Positions 1 to 8,602 are shown, counted from the stretch's first letter. The stretch: 64,000 nucleotides of DNA from Candidatus Iainarchaeum sp. (GCA_026413945.1 JAOAJX010000003.1:1-64000), one strand, 5' to 3'. Translations and numbers: made by a program. Notes: generated by a model not told the origin, from the letters alone.

Positions 1-1
1 G

Positions 2-412
2 GCGCTCGCTTGTATGGGGTCCCAAGGATCACTTCAAAATTGGTCTTTTTGGAACTCCTATCCACAAGATTTGAATTTAGTTAGAATGAAGGTATCCTTT
101 ACAAGTAATGCTAAAATAAGCTCAGTATCTGTTAACACTAGAGGTAACACCGAGAAAATTTATGATGGTAAAAATTACTTTGATGATAATGGTATCTTGA
201 GAAACGGTAAAGCCCCAGCAGGCAAATGGTTCCCTATATTAGATGGTAAGGGCTTTGTAATAAAAGCTGGTGAAGCTACCAGAACCGGAACATCAAAAAT
301 AGATTTTGAAGGAAGCATCAATTCCAATGACAAATTTGTAATCGAATTTATGTTCTCAGATGGCAGCATACTAACAACGCCATCGTGGCCTGTTGGTAAA
401 CCTTGTAATTAA
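2..412 (+). CDS. C-terminal part of an exported or pilin-like protein (cut by left edge)
   Basis: The frame is open to the first bases of the window (it reads A-L-A-C before the first Met), so the amino terminus lies outside. The 136 visible codons encode a polar, glycine-, serine- and asparagine-rich segment without a membrane helix. One cysteine sits near the left edge and one just before the last residue (ending P-C-N), which could form a disulfide. It ends 22 bases before the TTG start of the next pilin-like gene, so it is probably the first or an upstream member of the same operon. The context suggests the globular domain of a pilin or another secreted protein, but no family was recognised. 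Confidence 0.6.
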   Translation, partial: ALACMGSQGSLQNWSFWNSYPQDLNLVRMKVSFTSNAKISSVSVNTRGNTEKIYDGKNYFDDNGILRNGKAPAGKWFPILDGKGFVIKAGEATRTGTSKIDFEGSINSNDKFVIEFMFSDGSILTTPSWPVGKPCN

Positions 413-434
413 TGGAGATGAAGGTGGCTTTTTG

Positions 435-824
435 TTGAAGGCACAGGCCTCTGTTGAATTTATGGTTCTTCTTTCGTTTTTGTTAGTGATTTTTGTTTTT
501 TCAATTTCCATAGCGACAGGCCAGCATGAGGTTTTTCTTAGTTCAAAAAAGACCAGCGAAGCAAAGCTTCTCGCAAGAACGCTTGCATCAGAAATAAATG
601 CTGTTTTTCTTGCTGGAAATGGCGCTGAAAAGTCGCTCTTTCTCAGGAATTTTGGCGATTATAATGTTGCTTTTGGCAAGCACAGGGTTTTCGTTGAATG
701 GGGTGGCTCATATGTTAGCGAGTTTATAATAGCCAATGATGTTAATGCGCCCTCCGCAATGCAGGGCAAAGAGCTTCTCTTAAAAAACATAAGCGGAGGA
801 GTTAAAATTGAGGTCAAGCAATGA
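435..824 (+). CDS. Class III signal peptide pilin-like protein
   Basis: The product of 129 residues starts M-K-A-Q-A-S-V-E-F and continues directly into a hydrophobic helix of about 20 residues. This is the archaeal class III signal peptide: prepilin peptidase cuts before the glutamine, and Glu sits at mature position 5. The TTG at 435 is chosen because AAGGTGG (421-427) lies 7 bases upstream; an in-frame TTG at 393 would add residues with no such site and would bury the signal. The remainder is a small polar domain without cysteines. It is the first of four overlapping or abutting pilin-like genes ahead of a secretion ATPase. Probably a pilin or minor pilin subunit of a type IV pilus-like system. 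Confidence 0.75.
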   Translation: MKAQASVEFMVLLSFLLVIFVFSISIATGQHEVFLSSKKTSEAKLLARTLASEINAVFLAGNGAEKSLFLRNFGDYNVAFGKHRVFVEWGGSYVSEFIIANDVNAPSAMQGKELLLKNISGGVKIEVKQ

Positions 825-1311
825 AAAAGGCCAGCTTTTCACCACGGATTTTGTTTTTGCTTCAGCAATGTTTTTGGCAGCGCTTATTATTGTTTACGGC
901 TATTCGAACTTGGCTTCCATGCGAATTAACGAATTACAAATAATTCAGGATAGGGAATATGCTGCAAGGCGCACGGCACAAATGCTTGTTACCTCTGAAG
1001 GAATTCCTCGTAATTGGCATGCGCTTGCAGATGAAAATATAAAGTCAATAGGCTTTGCTTTAGAGCCAAACATACTTTCAGAAGAAAAGATAAAGCGCTT
1101 CAAAAAGCTTTCTGACGAGAATTATGCCTTCCTAAGAGACATATTGGGGCTGCAAAAATATGGCATCTCGATTAAGGTTATTTCAACTTCAGGCAATACT
1201 CTTTATTCAGTCGGCCCACAAAAAACGCAGGAGTCAGCGATTGCAAAGGTTAGCAGGGCAGGCCTTTTGAACAATGCCATTGTTTTCCTCGATGTGGAGG
1301 TTTTCGAGTGA
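808..1311 (+). CDS. Pilin-like protein with shifted acidic residue
   Basis: Product of 167 residues with a TTG start at 808, supported by GGAGG at 796-800. The start overlaps the previous gene by 17 bases. The amino terminus has K-G at residues 7-8, then Q-L-F-T-T-D and a hydrophobic helix. This looks like a type IV prepilin cleavage site, but the acidic residue falls at mature position 6 (Asp) instead of Glu5. The rest is a soluble helical or mixed domain. The gene at 13119-13580 has the same layout (R-G-M-L-F-A-L-D), suggesting paralogues. Likely a minor pilin made with its neighbours by coupled translation; the exact role is unknown. Confidence 0.65.
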   Translation: MRSSNEKGQLFTTDFVFASAMFLAALIIVYGYSNLASMRINELQIIQDREYAARRTAQMLVTSEGIPRNWHALADENIKSIGFALEPNILSEEKIKRFKKLSDENYAFLRDILGLQKYGISIKVISTSGNTLYSVGPQKTQESAIAKVSRAGLLNNAIVFLDVEVFE

Positions 1312-1721
1312 AAGGCTTTATTTTGTCCATGGATGCTTTATTCTCACTTACTGTTCTCATAATACTCCTCGGCATAGTAACCTTTTATTTTTCAGGCATG
1401 AGCTTTGGAGCTTTTCAAAGCACTGCTTTATATGATTTTGCTTCAGATCTCGGCGCAGCTCTTGAGAAAGGCGGATATTTTGAGAAAGCCATCGACGAAA
1501 ATGAGATGACTGAGCTTAGCACAATACTTAATGTTTCTCCGCAGAAGCTTTGCCTTGAACTCAGGATTTACAGCTCTGAAGACATCAACTCAGTGCTTTT
1601 CAGTACCTACAAAGTTGGCTGTGTTTCAAAATATTCTGAAAGGGCTTCATATAAGAGAAGCTTCTTCTCGAATAAGGCAGGTAAGGCATACCTTGCAGAG
1701 GTGCTTGCCTGGTACAGGTGA
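1308..1721 (+). CDS. Pilin-like protein (KGFILSMD type)
   Basis: Product of 137 residues. The GTG start at 1308 is preceded by GGAGG at 1296-1300 and overlaps the previous stop codon by 4 bases. It begins M-K-G-F-I-L-S-M-D-A-L and runs into a single amino-terminal membrane helix followed by a soluble domain with two cysteines. The K-G pair followed by Asp at position 6 is shared with the protein encoded at 12773-13135 (K-G-Y-I-F-T-M-D), so these are probably paralogous pseudopilins. Cleavage by an archaeal prepilin peptidase after Gly is plausible but unproven. No family name can be assigned beyond type IV pilin-like. Confidence 0.65.
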   Translation: MKGFILSMDALFSLTVLIILLGIVTFYFSGMSFGAFQSTALYDFASDLGAALEKGGYFEKAIDENEMTELSTILNVSPQKLCLELRIYSSEDINSVLFSTYKVGCVSKYSERASYKRSFFSNKAGKAYLAEVLAWYR

Positions 1722-1725
1722 TTTT

Positions 1726-2568
1726 TTGAATAAGGGCTTTGTTGTCACAATTTCAGTTGCAATACTGCTTTCAGTGCTTCTCATAGCTTCATTGTATTAT
1801 CTCAGGGCAAACCAGGCAGAGCAGAAGCTCATTCTTGAAAGCGCCTCTCCCTTAAAGGTTTCCGACATCGCTTCGGATGTTGCTGAAGACACTAAAAGCG
1901 CCATGGGCTTCAAAATACTTGCAGAAGGCTCAGCTAACTCATATTCAATAAAAATACAGGATTCAATACCAATAAAGACCTCACAAAGCAGCCTAACTTC
2001 CTGGAAATCATTCATAGAAGGCCCATACTCACAAAAGAAGAACGCAAAAATTTCACTTTGCAATCTAACCCCAACGGATGAGTTGCAGTTTTCAAATGGC
2101 ATCGGTTATAAGAGAAGCATTTCAGGGAACTATGTAATTTTCTATGCCCCAAATTCCGACACCAACGCTTACACATATGACTTAAACCTCTCTATAAAGG
2201 GCAGCTATTACAATGATGAAAATTCAATTGAATGGTCTTGCAGCTCAGGATCTACAAAGGTTACTTTGAGGCTAAAAGATGACTTAGGGCCTGCTTTTGA
2301 AAGTGTATGCAATGCATCAAACTCCGATTACAAGGAGTACATAATAAAATTCAAGGATTCAAGCGGAGACCTCAATATCGCATTTGGAAGCATAGGTACA
2401 AGCCGTGGTGCAATAAAAATTCAAAACAATTTAGATAAAAATTTAGACATAAATTTTGGCGCTTCAATCAACACAGCGAGCCCAATTAGAATATTCTGGC
2501 CCTGCGACCTCAATATTTATATGGGCAACTCAAAGCAAATTTCTAAGATCACTCTTTTCAGCGGATAA
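1726..2568 (+). CDS. Pilin-like protein, larger, beta-rich domain
   Basis: Product of 280 residues. The TTG at 1726 is chosen because AGGTGAT (1716-1722) lies just upstream and the product then begins M-N-K-G-F-V-V-T followed directly by a hydrophobic helix (about residues 6-26). An upstream in-frame ATG would place an arginine-rich out-of-context segment before the helix and overlap the previous gene. The large extracellular part has regularly spaced Ser, Asn and Thr and several cysteines, and probably folds as a beta-sandwich. It follows the previous stop by 4 bases and closes the four-gene pilin set. Likely an accessory or minor pilin. Confidence 0.65.
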   Translation: MNKGFVVTISVAILLSVLLIASLYYLRANQAEQKLILESASPLKVSDIASDVAEDTKSAMGFKILAEGSANSYSIKIQDSIPIKTSQSSLTSWKSFIEGPYSQKKNAKISLCNLTPTDELQFSNGIGYKRSISGNYVIFYAPNSDTNAYTYDLNLSIKGSYYNDENSIEWSCSSGSTKVTLRLKDDLGPAFESVCNASNSDYKEYIIKFKDSSGDLNIAFGSIGTSRGAIKIQNNLDKNLDINFGASINTASPIRIFWPCDLNIYMGNSKQISKITLFSG

Positions 2569-2569
2569 G

Positions 2570-2581
2570 TTTATTAATATA
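2570..2581 (+). promoter_or_regulatory. Probable TATA box for the first secretion ATPase
   Basis: The run TTTATTAATATA lies 34 bases before the TTG at 2615. An archaeal start site about 25 bases downstream would give a short leader containing AAAAGGTG (2601-2608). It suggests that the ATPase and platform genes can be transcribed separately from the four pilin-like genes. Confidence 0.35.
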
Positions 2582-2614
2582 ATATGAGATATATTGTGAC
2601 AAAAGGTGTTTTAA

Positions 2615-4522
2615 TTGAGGAAAAAGGAAATAAAAAAAAGCCAGGAGGAAGAACCAAGCATTATTCTTCCACTGAAGCCAAAAGAAGAATCGTCAACAGA
2701 AGAAAAACCTCACGTTACTCTAACCCATCAACTTGAAACGAAAGAGCAAAAGAAAAAGAATTACTCTGAGAACATGCGCGAGCTCATCACCACGCCGGTT
2801 GACTCTTTAATTGATATTCTCAAGGTTAAAAAAACCGCATCCTTAAATGAACTTTCAGCTAAGTTAGGCCTTAGCATTGATGCCGTTGAAAGCATAGGCA
2901 GAATTCTTGAGAGATCCAGCGTTGTGAAGCTTATTTACCCAACTTCGGTTATAAAGCGCCCAAAAATTGTGCTTCTCACCCTTATAACTGAACAAAAAAT
3001 CTTTACATTTGATGGCAAAAAAGTTGAGGAAAAAAAGCTTTTAGTTGATAATGTGCCGGTTCTCGTTGAAATAGTGCGTTCCAATGAAGATCGTATGCTT
3101 TACTACAACCTACTTCCGCCAACCTTCAGGCCTTATACAAAAATCTTTCTTGAGGAAATAAAGAACAAGATTGTTGAGCACGTGCCTGTTGAGGTTTCCG
3201 AGATAACAGATACTAAGAAAAGCATAGAACTTAAGAAAAGATACTTTGATGAAGCCAAAAAGGTTCTCCGAGAATACTTTGGCTCAGATACTACACTTCA
3301 GGACATCCTTGCAGGTTTGCTGCTGCATGAGATGTATGGCCTTGGCATAATTGAGCTAATAATGGGTGACAATGATCTCGAAGAGGTTGCAATAAACTCT
3401 TCTAAAACACAAATTACTGTTTACCACAAAGAATATGGCTGGATGAGGACAAACATCATGCCAATTTCCGAAGAAGCAATAGCTAACTATGCTTCCCAAA
3501 TTGCAAGAAAGGTTGGCAGGGAAATAACAACACTAAATCCTTTGTTAGATGCGCACATAATCACTGGCGACAGAGTGCATGCTTCTTTATTCCCAATATC
3601 CTCTTTTGGAAATACAATAACAATAAGGCGTTTTGCTAGAAGGCCTTGGACTATAGTTGATTTAATTGGCGTAAGGCATACGCTCAGCATAGAAATGGCA
3701 TCTTTGCTTTGGCTCGCCATGCAATACGAGATGAGCATGCTTGTTGCAGGTGGCACTGCTTCAGGAAAGACTGCTATGCTCAATGCACTTTGCGTTTTCA
3801 TGCCACCATATCATAGAATTATTTCAATAGAAGATGTTCGGGAAATAATGCTTCCAAGCTACCTCCAGTGGAATTGGGTGCCAATGACAACAAGAAACCC
3901 AAACCCAGAAGGGCTCGGAGAAGTTAAGATGCTTGACTTGATGCATGCCTCGCTTAGAATGAGACCTGATCGAATAATCCTCGGCGAAATAAGAAAAAAG
4001 AAGGAAGCAGAGGTTTTATTTGAAGCGTTGCACACAGGCCATAGTGTTTACAGCACACTACACGCAAACTCAGGTCAACAGGTGCTAAGGCGTTTGCTTG
4101 AGCCACCAATATCATTACCACCGCTTGAAGTTGAAGGCCTTGATCTTATCCTTGTGCAGTACAGGGACAGAAAAACTAACAGAAGGCGCAGCTATGAGAT
4201 CTGCGAGATTGAAACAGGAACAACAGGAGCACAATTGCGCATAAACACAATATTCAAATGGTCTCCGAGGACTGACAAATGGGATATGCTTAACAAGCCC
4301 ACAAAACTTGTAGGAAACATTAACTTGCACACAGGCCTGACAGAGCAAGAGATTGCTGAAGACCTTGATGGGAGAGCTCATATTTTGGAATGGATGTTAA
4401 ACCACAATATAAGCGACATAAACCAAGTTGGAAACATAATGAAAGCATTTTACGCTAACCCCGAAGAGATTTTAGAGGCAGCGAAGCAGAATAAAAAACC
4501 AGCAATTTTTTTGGAGGCGTAA
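2615..4522 (+). CDS. Type II/IV secretion system ATPase (TadA/GspE/ArlI family), locus 1
   Basis: Product of 635 residues; the TTG start at 2615 has AAAAGGTG at 2601-2608. The first 50 residues are charged and probably disordered. Residues about 60-115 look like a winged helix-turn-helix. The ATPase core follows, with Walker A G-G-T-A-S-G-K-T at 379-386, a Walker B-like R-I-I-L-G-E-I near 452, and a histidine box T-G-H-S...T-L-H-A-N near 475. These are the hallmarks of the PilT/VirB11-like ATPases that power pilus assembly or archaellum rotation in the cytoplasm. It directly precedes two membrane platform genes with which it should form the motor. It differs from the second ATPase (20944) in its amino-terminal region. 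Confidence 0.93.
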   Translation: MRKKEIKKSQEEEPSIILPLKPKEESSTEEKPHVTLTHQLETKEQKKKNYSENMRELITTPVDSLIDILKVKKTASLNELSAKLGLSIDAVESIGRILERSSVVKLIYPTSVIKRPKIVLLTLITEQKIFTFDGKKVEEKKLLVDNVPVLVEIVRSNEDRMLYYNLLPPTFRPYTKIFLEEIKNKIVEHVPVEVSEITDTKKSIELKKRYFDEAKKVLREYFGSDTTLQDILAGLLLHEMYGLGIIELIMGDNDLEEVAINSSKTQITVYHKEYGWMRTNIMPISEEAIANYASQIARKVGREITTLNPLLDAHIITGDRVHASLFPISSFGNTITIRRFARRPWTIVDLIGVRHTLSIEMASLLWLAMQYEMSMLVAGGTASGKTAMLNALCVFMPPYHRIISIEDVREIMLPSYLQWNWVPMTTRNPNPEGLGEVKMLDLMHASLRMRPDRIILGEIRKKKEAEVLFEALHTGHSVYSTLHANSGQQVLRRLLEPPISLPPLEVEGLDLILVQYRDRKTNRRRSYEICEIETGTTGAQLRINTIFKWSPRTDKWDMLNKPTKLVGNINLHTGLTEQEIAEDLDGRAHILEWMLNHNISDINQVGNIMKAFYANPEEILEAAKQNKKPAIFLEA

Positions 4523-4523
4523 G

Positions 4524-5414
4524 ATGCGTGTAAAGTTCATGCTTTTCTCGATTGAGCGCGCAAACAGGATTAATAGGCGTTTTCTATGGATTGGTGAAAA
4601 GCTCAGCGACCTTTTTTATTCCCTCAAATATGATTTGCACCTTGCTGGCATCAAAATTGATCCAGAAAAATATTTGACCGCGGCTTTTTTTTCCGCACTC
4701 ACTTATTTTGCAATATTCTTTGCACTTTTTTCAGCACTCTTCTTTGCAAGATCGCAGCAGCTTGATGGCTCATTGTTTCTAAATGCACTTTTCTTTGGAC
4801 TCATCTTTGGTTTTGTATTCTTTTTATTGCATGTTTTCTACCCGCGAATAATAGCAAAAAACCTCGCAAGAACTATTGATAACAACCTCCTTTTTGCAGT
4901 AAAATCCATGTATGTCCAAGTTTGCTCAGGTATAAGCCTTTATAACACCTTGGTTTACGTTGCAAAGTCCGGTTATGTTGGTGTCTCAGAAGAATTTGAA
5001 TATGTTGTGAAAGAGATCAATTCCGGTGAGTCAGAGGCAAAAGCACTTGAAAAAATGGCTATAAAGACGAGCTCTGAGCATCTCAAAAAAACCTGTTGGC
5101 AGCTGCTTAGTGCAATAAGAAGCGGTGCCTCTGTTAAAGGTGCTTTGCAATCAATTGTTGCAATGCTTGTAAAAGAGCAAGAAAGAGCAATTAGAGACTA
5201 TTCCTCTGAACTTAATGTTTGGGTTTTAATGTATATGCTATTCGCAGCAGCAATACCAAGCTTAGGCCTTACCTTCATAGTGATACTTTCTTCACTTGCG
5301 GGTGCTTCAATAGGCCAACACACAATCGTATTTATAATAATGGTTTCATTTGCGATACAGCTCTCTATAATCGGCTTTGTTAAAAGTCGTATTCCGAAGG
5401 TGTTTTTAACTTGA
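4524..5414 (+). CDS. Type IV pilus platform protein, TadC/GspF-like (first of two)
   Basis: Product of 296 residues; the ATG at 4524 follows GGAGG and sits 1 base after the ATPase stop. There is a paired hydrophobic segment at about residues 50-115 and another near 235-290, separated by a cytoplasmic helical region containing the G-I-S-L-Y-N-T-L and A-L-E-K-M-A stretches typical of GspF/TadC domains. The family sits in the membrane under the pilus and is driven by the TadA-type ATPase. In locus 1 the two platform halves are separate genes; in locus 2 they are fused. Confidence 0.85.
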   Translation: MRVKFMLFSIERANRINRRFLWIGEKLSDLFYSLKYDLHLAGIKIDPEKYLTAAFFSALTYFAIFFALFSALFFARSQQLDGSLFLNALFFGLIFGFVFFLLHVFYPRIIAKNLARTIDNNLLFAVKSMYVQVCSGISLYNTLVYVAKSGYVGVSEEFEYVVKEINSGESEAKALEKMAIKTSSEHLKKTCWQLLSAIRSGASVKGALQSIVAMLVKEQERAIRDYSSELNVWVLMYMLFAAAIPSLGLTFIVILSSLAGASIGQHTIVFIIMVSFAIQLSIIGFVKSRIPKVFLT

Positions 5415-6463
5415 ATGGAAATATTTCAAAATCCATTGAGCGCCTATACAAGAGGATTTGCTTAGGTCTAAGCCGAACTATTCCTCTAAAAACTAGGCAA
5501 AGGGTATTATATCAAATGCTAACTTATGCAGGAATAAAAGGCGACTTCGACTTTTACATTGGGAGAAAGCTCTTTCTTGCAATACTTCTATCACTTATCT
5601 CCTTCCTTTTACCCATAACTGTTTTGAGCGGGATTTTTTTAACAATGTTTCCGCATGAGCTTATCTACCCAACCGCTTTGCTTATTGGCATAATTTCCTT
5701 TTGCATCATAGCAGTTATATATCAATTAATGCTATATTATAAGATAGATTCAAGGGCAAACCTCGTTGACAAAATTCTGCCAGATTTCCTCCTTCTTGTA
5801 TCAAATAACATAAGGGCAGGCATGGTGCCTTTTTTCGCATTTAGGAGTGCGGCAAGAGAAGAATTTGGCCCTTTAGCTGAAGAAATCAAAATTGCCACTT
5901 CAAAATCACTTGGTACTGAATCATTTACTGAAGCTCTAAAGACACTTTCTGAGAGGATTGATTCAGAGAATCTTAAGCAAATGGTGCCTTTCATGATACA
6001 ATCACTTCGTGCTGGGGGCAAAATTGCTGAGCTTCTTGAGACCTCTGCAGAAGATATGAGAGAGACGCAAGAACTTAAAAAGGCACTTATATCCGGCACA
6101 AAAATGTACGAGATGTTTCTCCTTTTCATCGTTGTTATCATGACACCTTTGCTTCTTTCCGTTTCCGTTATTTTCCTCGAACTTCTTTCCAATATGCAGA
6201 CAGATATAGCACGAGACACAAGCGGTTCATTTAATCTTGGCTTTCTTTCTTCAAGCATAAGCATTCAGCCGGCTTTTATGAATATTGCAGCATACCTGCT
6301 AATATTTGGAAATTCGCTCTTTGCAGGTGCATTCATAGGTGTGATTTCAAGAGGCAAGGCAAAATTTGGCCTTAAATATTTCCCTGCAATATTTTTGGTT
6401 TCAGCAGTGATTTTCTTCTTCGCAAGAATTTTCCTTAGAGGCCTTCTTTTAGCATCGTATTAG
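5411..6463 (+). CDS. Type IV pilus platform protein, TadC/GspF-like (second of two)
   Basis: Product of 350 residues. The TTG start at 5411 overlaps the previous stop by 4 bases, with AAGGTG at 5397-5402. It has paired membrane helices near residues 50-115 and two or three near 230-350, around a cytoplasmic domain with the typical G-M-V-P-F-F-A-F and S-L-R-A-G-G-K-I-A-E-L-L stretches of the GspF/TadC fold. With the preceding gene and the ATPase it forms the core of pilus machine 1. Its 3' end overlaps the convergent KaiC-like gene by 4 bases. Confidence 0.85.
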   Translation: MNGNISKSIERLYKRICLGLSRTIPLKTRQRVLYQMLTYAGIKGDFDFYIGRKLFLAILLSLISFLLPITVLSGIFLTMFPHELIYPTALLIGIISFCIIAVIYQLMLYYKIDSRANLVDKILPDFLLLVSNNIRAGMVPFFAFRSAAREEFGPLAEEIKIATSKSLGTESFTEALKTLSERIDSENLKQMVPFMIQSLRAGGKIAELLETSAEDMRETQELKKALISGTKMYEMFLLFIVVIMTPLLLSVSVIFLELLSNMQTDIARDTSGSFNLGFLSSSISIQPAFMNIAAYLLIFGNSLFAGAFIGVISRGKAKFGLKYFPAIFLVSAVIFFFARIFLRGLLLASY

Positions 6464-7014
6464 AGCTTTATAACCTTGTCCACAATTATAGAGATCTTGT
6501 TTATAAGCTCAGCTTCAGCTTCTTCCTCAATAGATATTAAGGCCATTGATATGCCCCAATTCCTTGCTTGGTTTATTATGAAATGAGTAAACTTAGCGAT
6601 TGTGCTTATGTCGTTGTGTATCGTGAGTGTAGTCAAGCTATCCACAAAAAGCATTTTGCTTTTTTCAGGCATATTCTTTACAAAATTCGTTATTGCTATG
6701 CTCATGTTTGTAAGATCTCTGGGTGTCTCAAGAAAAATAACCTTTTCAATCCTCTGTGGCGAAGAAACCCTTCCAGAAACGCAGTCAATATACCAAATCT
6801 TTTCGGTTTTTACTTTTGCGTTTTCTAGTATCTTATTTACAAGACGTGCCGGCTTGTTTGCTGCGACATATATGCAGCCCATCTTATTCATGTTTATGAA
6901 ATAATAAAGAATTTCATTATTTATATCAACGTAGTCTTTGGCAGGCACTATAAATAACGTTATCTGGTCTTCAGCTATTGAAGAAAAGTCGATCTTTTTT
7001 GCCACCAAAACCAC
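6460..7014 (-). CDS. Degenerate KaiC/RecA-fold protein lacking Walker A
   Basis: Product of 184 residues. The overall pattern resembles KaiC/RadA-like proteins (DUF835/DUF7504-like): an I-Y-V-A-A-N-K-P strand, W-Y-I-D-C-V-S-G, a Walker B-like M-L-F-V-D-S-L-T-T-L near residue 120, and a final I-S-I-I-V-D-K-V-I-K-L strand. The place of the P-loop reads F-I-V-P-A-K-D-Y with no G-K-S/T, so ATP hydrolysis is unlikely. The GTG at 7014 is used; an in-frame GTG at 7005 is also possible. It lies tail-to-tail with the second platform gene of pilus machine 1 and 3 bases after two small membrane protein genes. A regulatory role analogous to ArlH/FlaH is conceivable but unproven. Confidence 0.6.
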   Translation of the reverse strand: MVLVAKKIDFSSIAEDQITLFIVPAKDYVDINNEILYYFINMNKMGCIYVAANKPARLVNKILENAKVKTEKIWYIDCVSGRVSSPQRIEKVIFLETPRDLTNMSIAITNFVKNMPEKSKMLFVDSLTTLTIHNDISTIAKFTHFIINQARNWGISMALISIEEEAEAELINKISIIVDKVIKL

Positions 7015-7017
7015 GAC

Positions 7018-7332
7018 TTATTTCCACTTCTTTATGTCTTTATTAATCCATAGCAAAGTCCAGATAATGCCCAAAGCAGCAATTGCATCAAGAAAAAGTG
7101 CACTGTACAAAACAAACTGTTCTTGCATAGAACTTGCCACTTTGCCAAAGTGTTGATAAATGTAAGTTAGCTCTATGATTGCAATTAACACATATATAAA
7201 GCTTATTGAAATTAAAAGTTCTAACTCTTTCAGTTTGGCAAACCTAGCGACTATTATTGAATGAAAAAAAGCTATTAAGAAAACCCCGAGCTTTATGCTG
7301 GCCATAAGTGAAAATAACATCGGCTCAATCAT
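7018..7332 (-). CDS. Small membrane protein, unknown
   Basis: Product of 104 residues with three or four predicted membrane helices and a positively charged end (I-N-K-D-I-K-K-W-K). The ATG at 7332 is preceded by GGAGGAGTG and overlaps the upstream stop as ATGA, so the two small membrane proteins are translationally coupled; a longer reading upstream would only overlap that gene. No motif was recognised. Its position between a second membrane protein and the KaiC-like gene suggests a three-gene operon, perhaps a membrane sensor or anchor for the KaiC-like protein. Confidence 0.6.
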   Translation of the reverse strand: MIEPMLFSLMASIKLGVFLIAFFHSIIVARFAKLKELELLISISFIYVLIAIIELTYIYQHFGKVASSMQEQFVLYSALFLDAIAALGIIWTLLWINKDIKKWK

Positions 7333-7649
7333 TTGCACTCCTCCCAGCCACGGGTTACATAGCTCGTGTGGTAGAATTGATACAAAGTTGCAACAAACAT
7401 CATGCCTGCAAGAATATATAATATTTCTATGCTGACCCAAAGCTCCGGTGCACCGATTATAGTGTAAGAGATACCATAGATGCTCAAAAATAGCTTTATT
7501 ATGTTCAGCACTGTGAAAAGACCCACAGTTGATATTAAATATGGCAAGGCCATTGAAAAGCCGCCACCGTACAATTTCCTACATATCGCAAGCGCTATAA
7601 CGAAAGCCAGAACATAAAGGAGTGCCACAAATGCGTGCAAAAGAATCAT
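7329..7649 (-). CDS. Small membrane protein, unknown
   Basis: Product of 106 residues with about three hydrophobic helices and G-G-G-F near the end of the first loop. The ATG at 7649 is chosen because a TATA-like GATTATAAAG (7678-7687, minus strand) sits about 30 bases upstream, leaving almost no leader; a TTG at 7658 is the alternative. It is coupled by an ATGA overlap to the next membrane protein. No catalytic motif or recognised family. First gene of the small operon that ends with the KaiC-like protein. Confidence 0.6.
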   Translation of the reverse strand: MILLHAFVALLYVLAFVIALAICRKLYGGGFSMALPYLISTVGLFTVLNIIKLFLSIYGISYTIIGAPELWVSIEILYILAGMMFVATLYQFYHTSYVTRGWEECK

Positions 7650-7701
7650 AGATATCAAAAATATATTGTTTGAACTGCTTTATAATCTTTATCTGGGCTT
7701 T

Positions 7702-8508
7702 TTATTGACTTCTTTGAATTTCCATCTTGTCAGCAGGTAACATTTGCATTATTTCATCAATGCTTATCGGACAATTCGTAGCTTTTTCAAAAGCCGCCTT
7801 GAGTTGCTTCGCAACTTCACTTTTCTTCTTTTTTCCTTGAACAATCCTAAATGAAGTTAGCGCTTTTTTTTCTATTGCCTCAGGTGGCCCTGAAATTACC
7901 CTGTAATGCTCTCCTGCTTTTTCTATGCCTATCGCAAATTTTAGCGGAGTGTTCTTGAACCAATTTCTTTTTCCATAAATCACATATGCACCAAAGCCAA
8001 GAGATTCTCCACTGGGGGCTTTTTTTGAGACTTGTTCTGGTTTTACAGAGTAAACATCTACAGAGTTTAAGCCATCTTGCCATGCCTTGCTGAATACCGC
8101 TGCAAATACTGCGGCTTCTTTTAGTGTATTTTCTCCAGGGTTATTTCCATTGGTTTTGATGATGCAATGCGCTGCACCATAAACATCCGCATGGAAATAC
8201 AAATCTTTCGGCTCCATATATTTGCTAATCAGAAGCTCGTTTGTGTTTGCATCTCTGCCAGCCAAAATGAGAAAGCCATCGCTCGAGAAAGACCAGCGGA
8301 ATTTTTCGTACCATTCGCGAGGTCTTTTTGAAATGGGTGTTTTTTTCTGCTCATTCTGTGCTTTGCTTTCAAGCTTTTTTATCTTCTGCTCAACAACTTT
8401 CATGGCTTCTCTTATCTTCTCTGCTTTTGCCTCTGCTTTCTTCGCTTTTTCAAAGTAATTTCCTATGTTCTTGTGTATGCTTTCATCAAGATTAAGCTCA
8501 ATTTCCAA
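7702..8508 (-). CDS. NFACT-R domain protein (RqcH/NEMF C-terminal half only)
   Basis: Product of 268 residues. Residues about 15-65 form a charged coiled coil. Residues about 68-180 match the NFACT-R (DUF814) domain, with the hallmark D-L-Y-F-H-A-D-V-Y-G-A-A-H near 102-114. A lysine-rich tail follows. Full-length archaeal RqcH/NEMF, which recruits alanyl-tRNA to stalled 60S/50S peptidyl-tRNA complexes, is more than twice as long and carries NFACT-N and HhH domains; both are absent. The short start (TTG at 8508 after GTGATC) is real: an in-frame TAA lies only 25 bases upstream (8533-8535). It resembles stand-alone NFACT-R proteins such as CCDC25 in layout. Probably RNA- or ribosome-binding. 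Confidence 0.8.
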   Translation of the reverse strand: MEIELNLDESIHKNIGNYFEKAKKAEAKAEKIREAMKVVEQKIKKLESKAQNEQKKTPISKRPREWYEKFRWSFSSDGFLILAGRDANTNELLISKYMEPKDLYFHADVYGAAHCIIKTNGNNPGENTLKEAAVFAAVFSKAWQDGLNSVDVYSVKPEQVSKKAPSGESLGFGAYVIYGKRNWFKNTPLKFAIGIEKAGEHYRVISGPPEAIEKKALTSFRIVQGKKKKSEVAKQLKAAFEKATNCPISIDEIMQMLPADKMEIQRSQ

Positions 8509-8602
8509 AAGATCACGCTCTGCTAAATTATATTAGCCTGCTTACCAATAAAAACAAAGCGCTTTTTTTGCAAAATTTAATTGAAAATTGAAAGAGCAAG
8601 TA

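Noticed and set aside
1531-1725. Upstream in-frame extension of the pilin-like gene at 1726
   Set aside because: It overlaps the previous gene and puts an arginine-rich segment in front of the signal; the TTG at 1726 has AGGTGAT.
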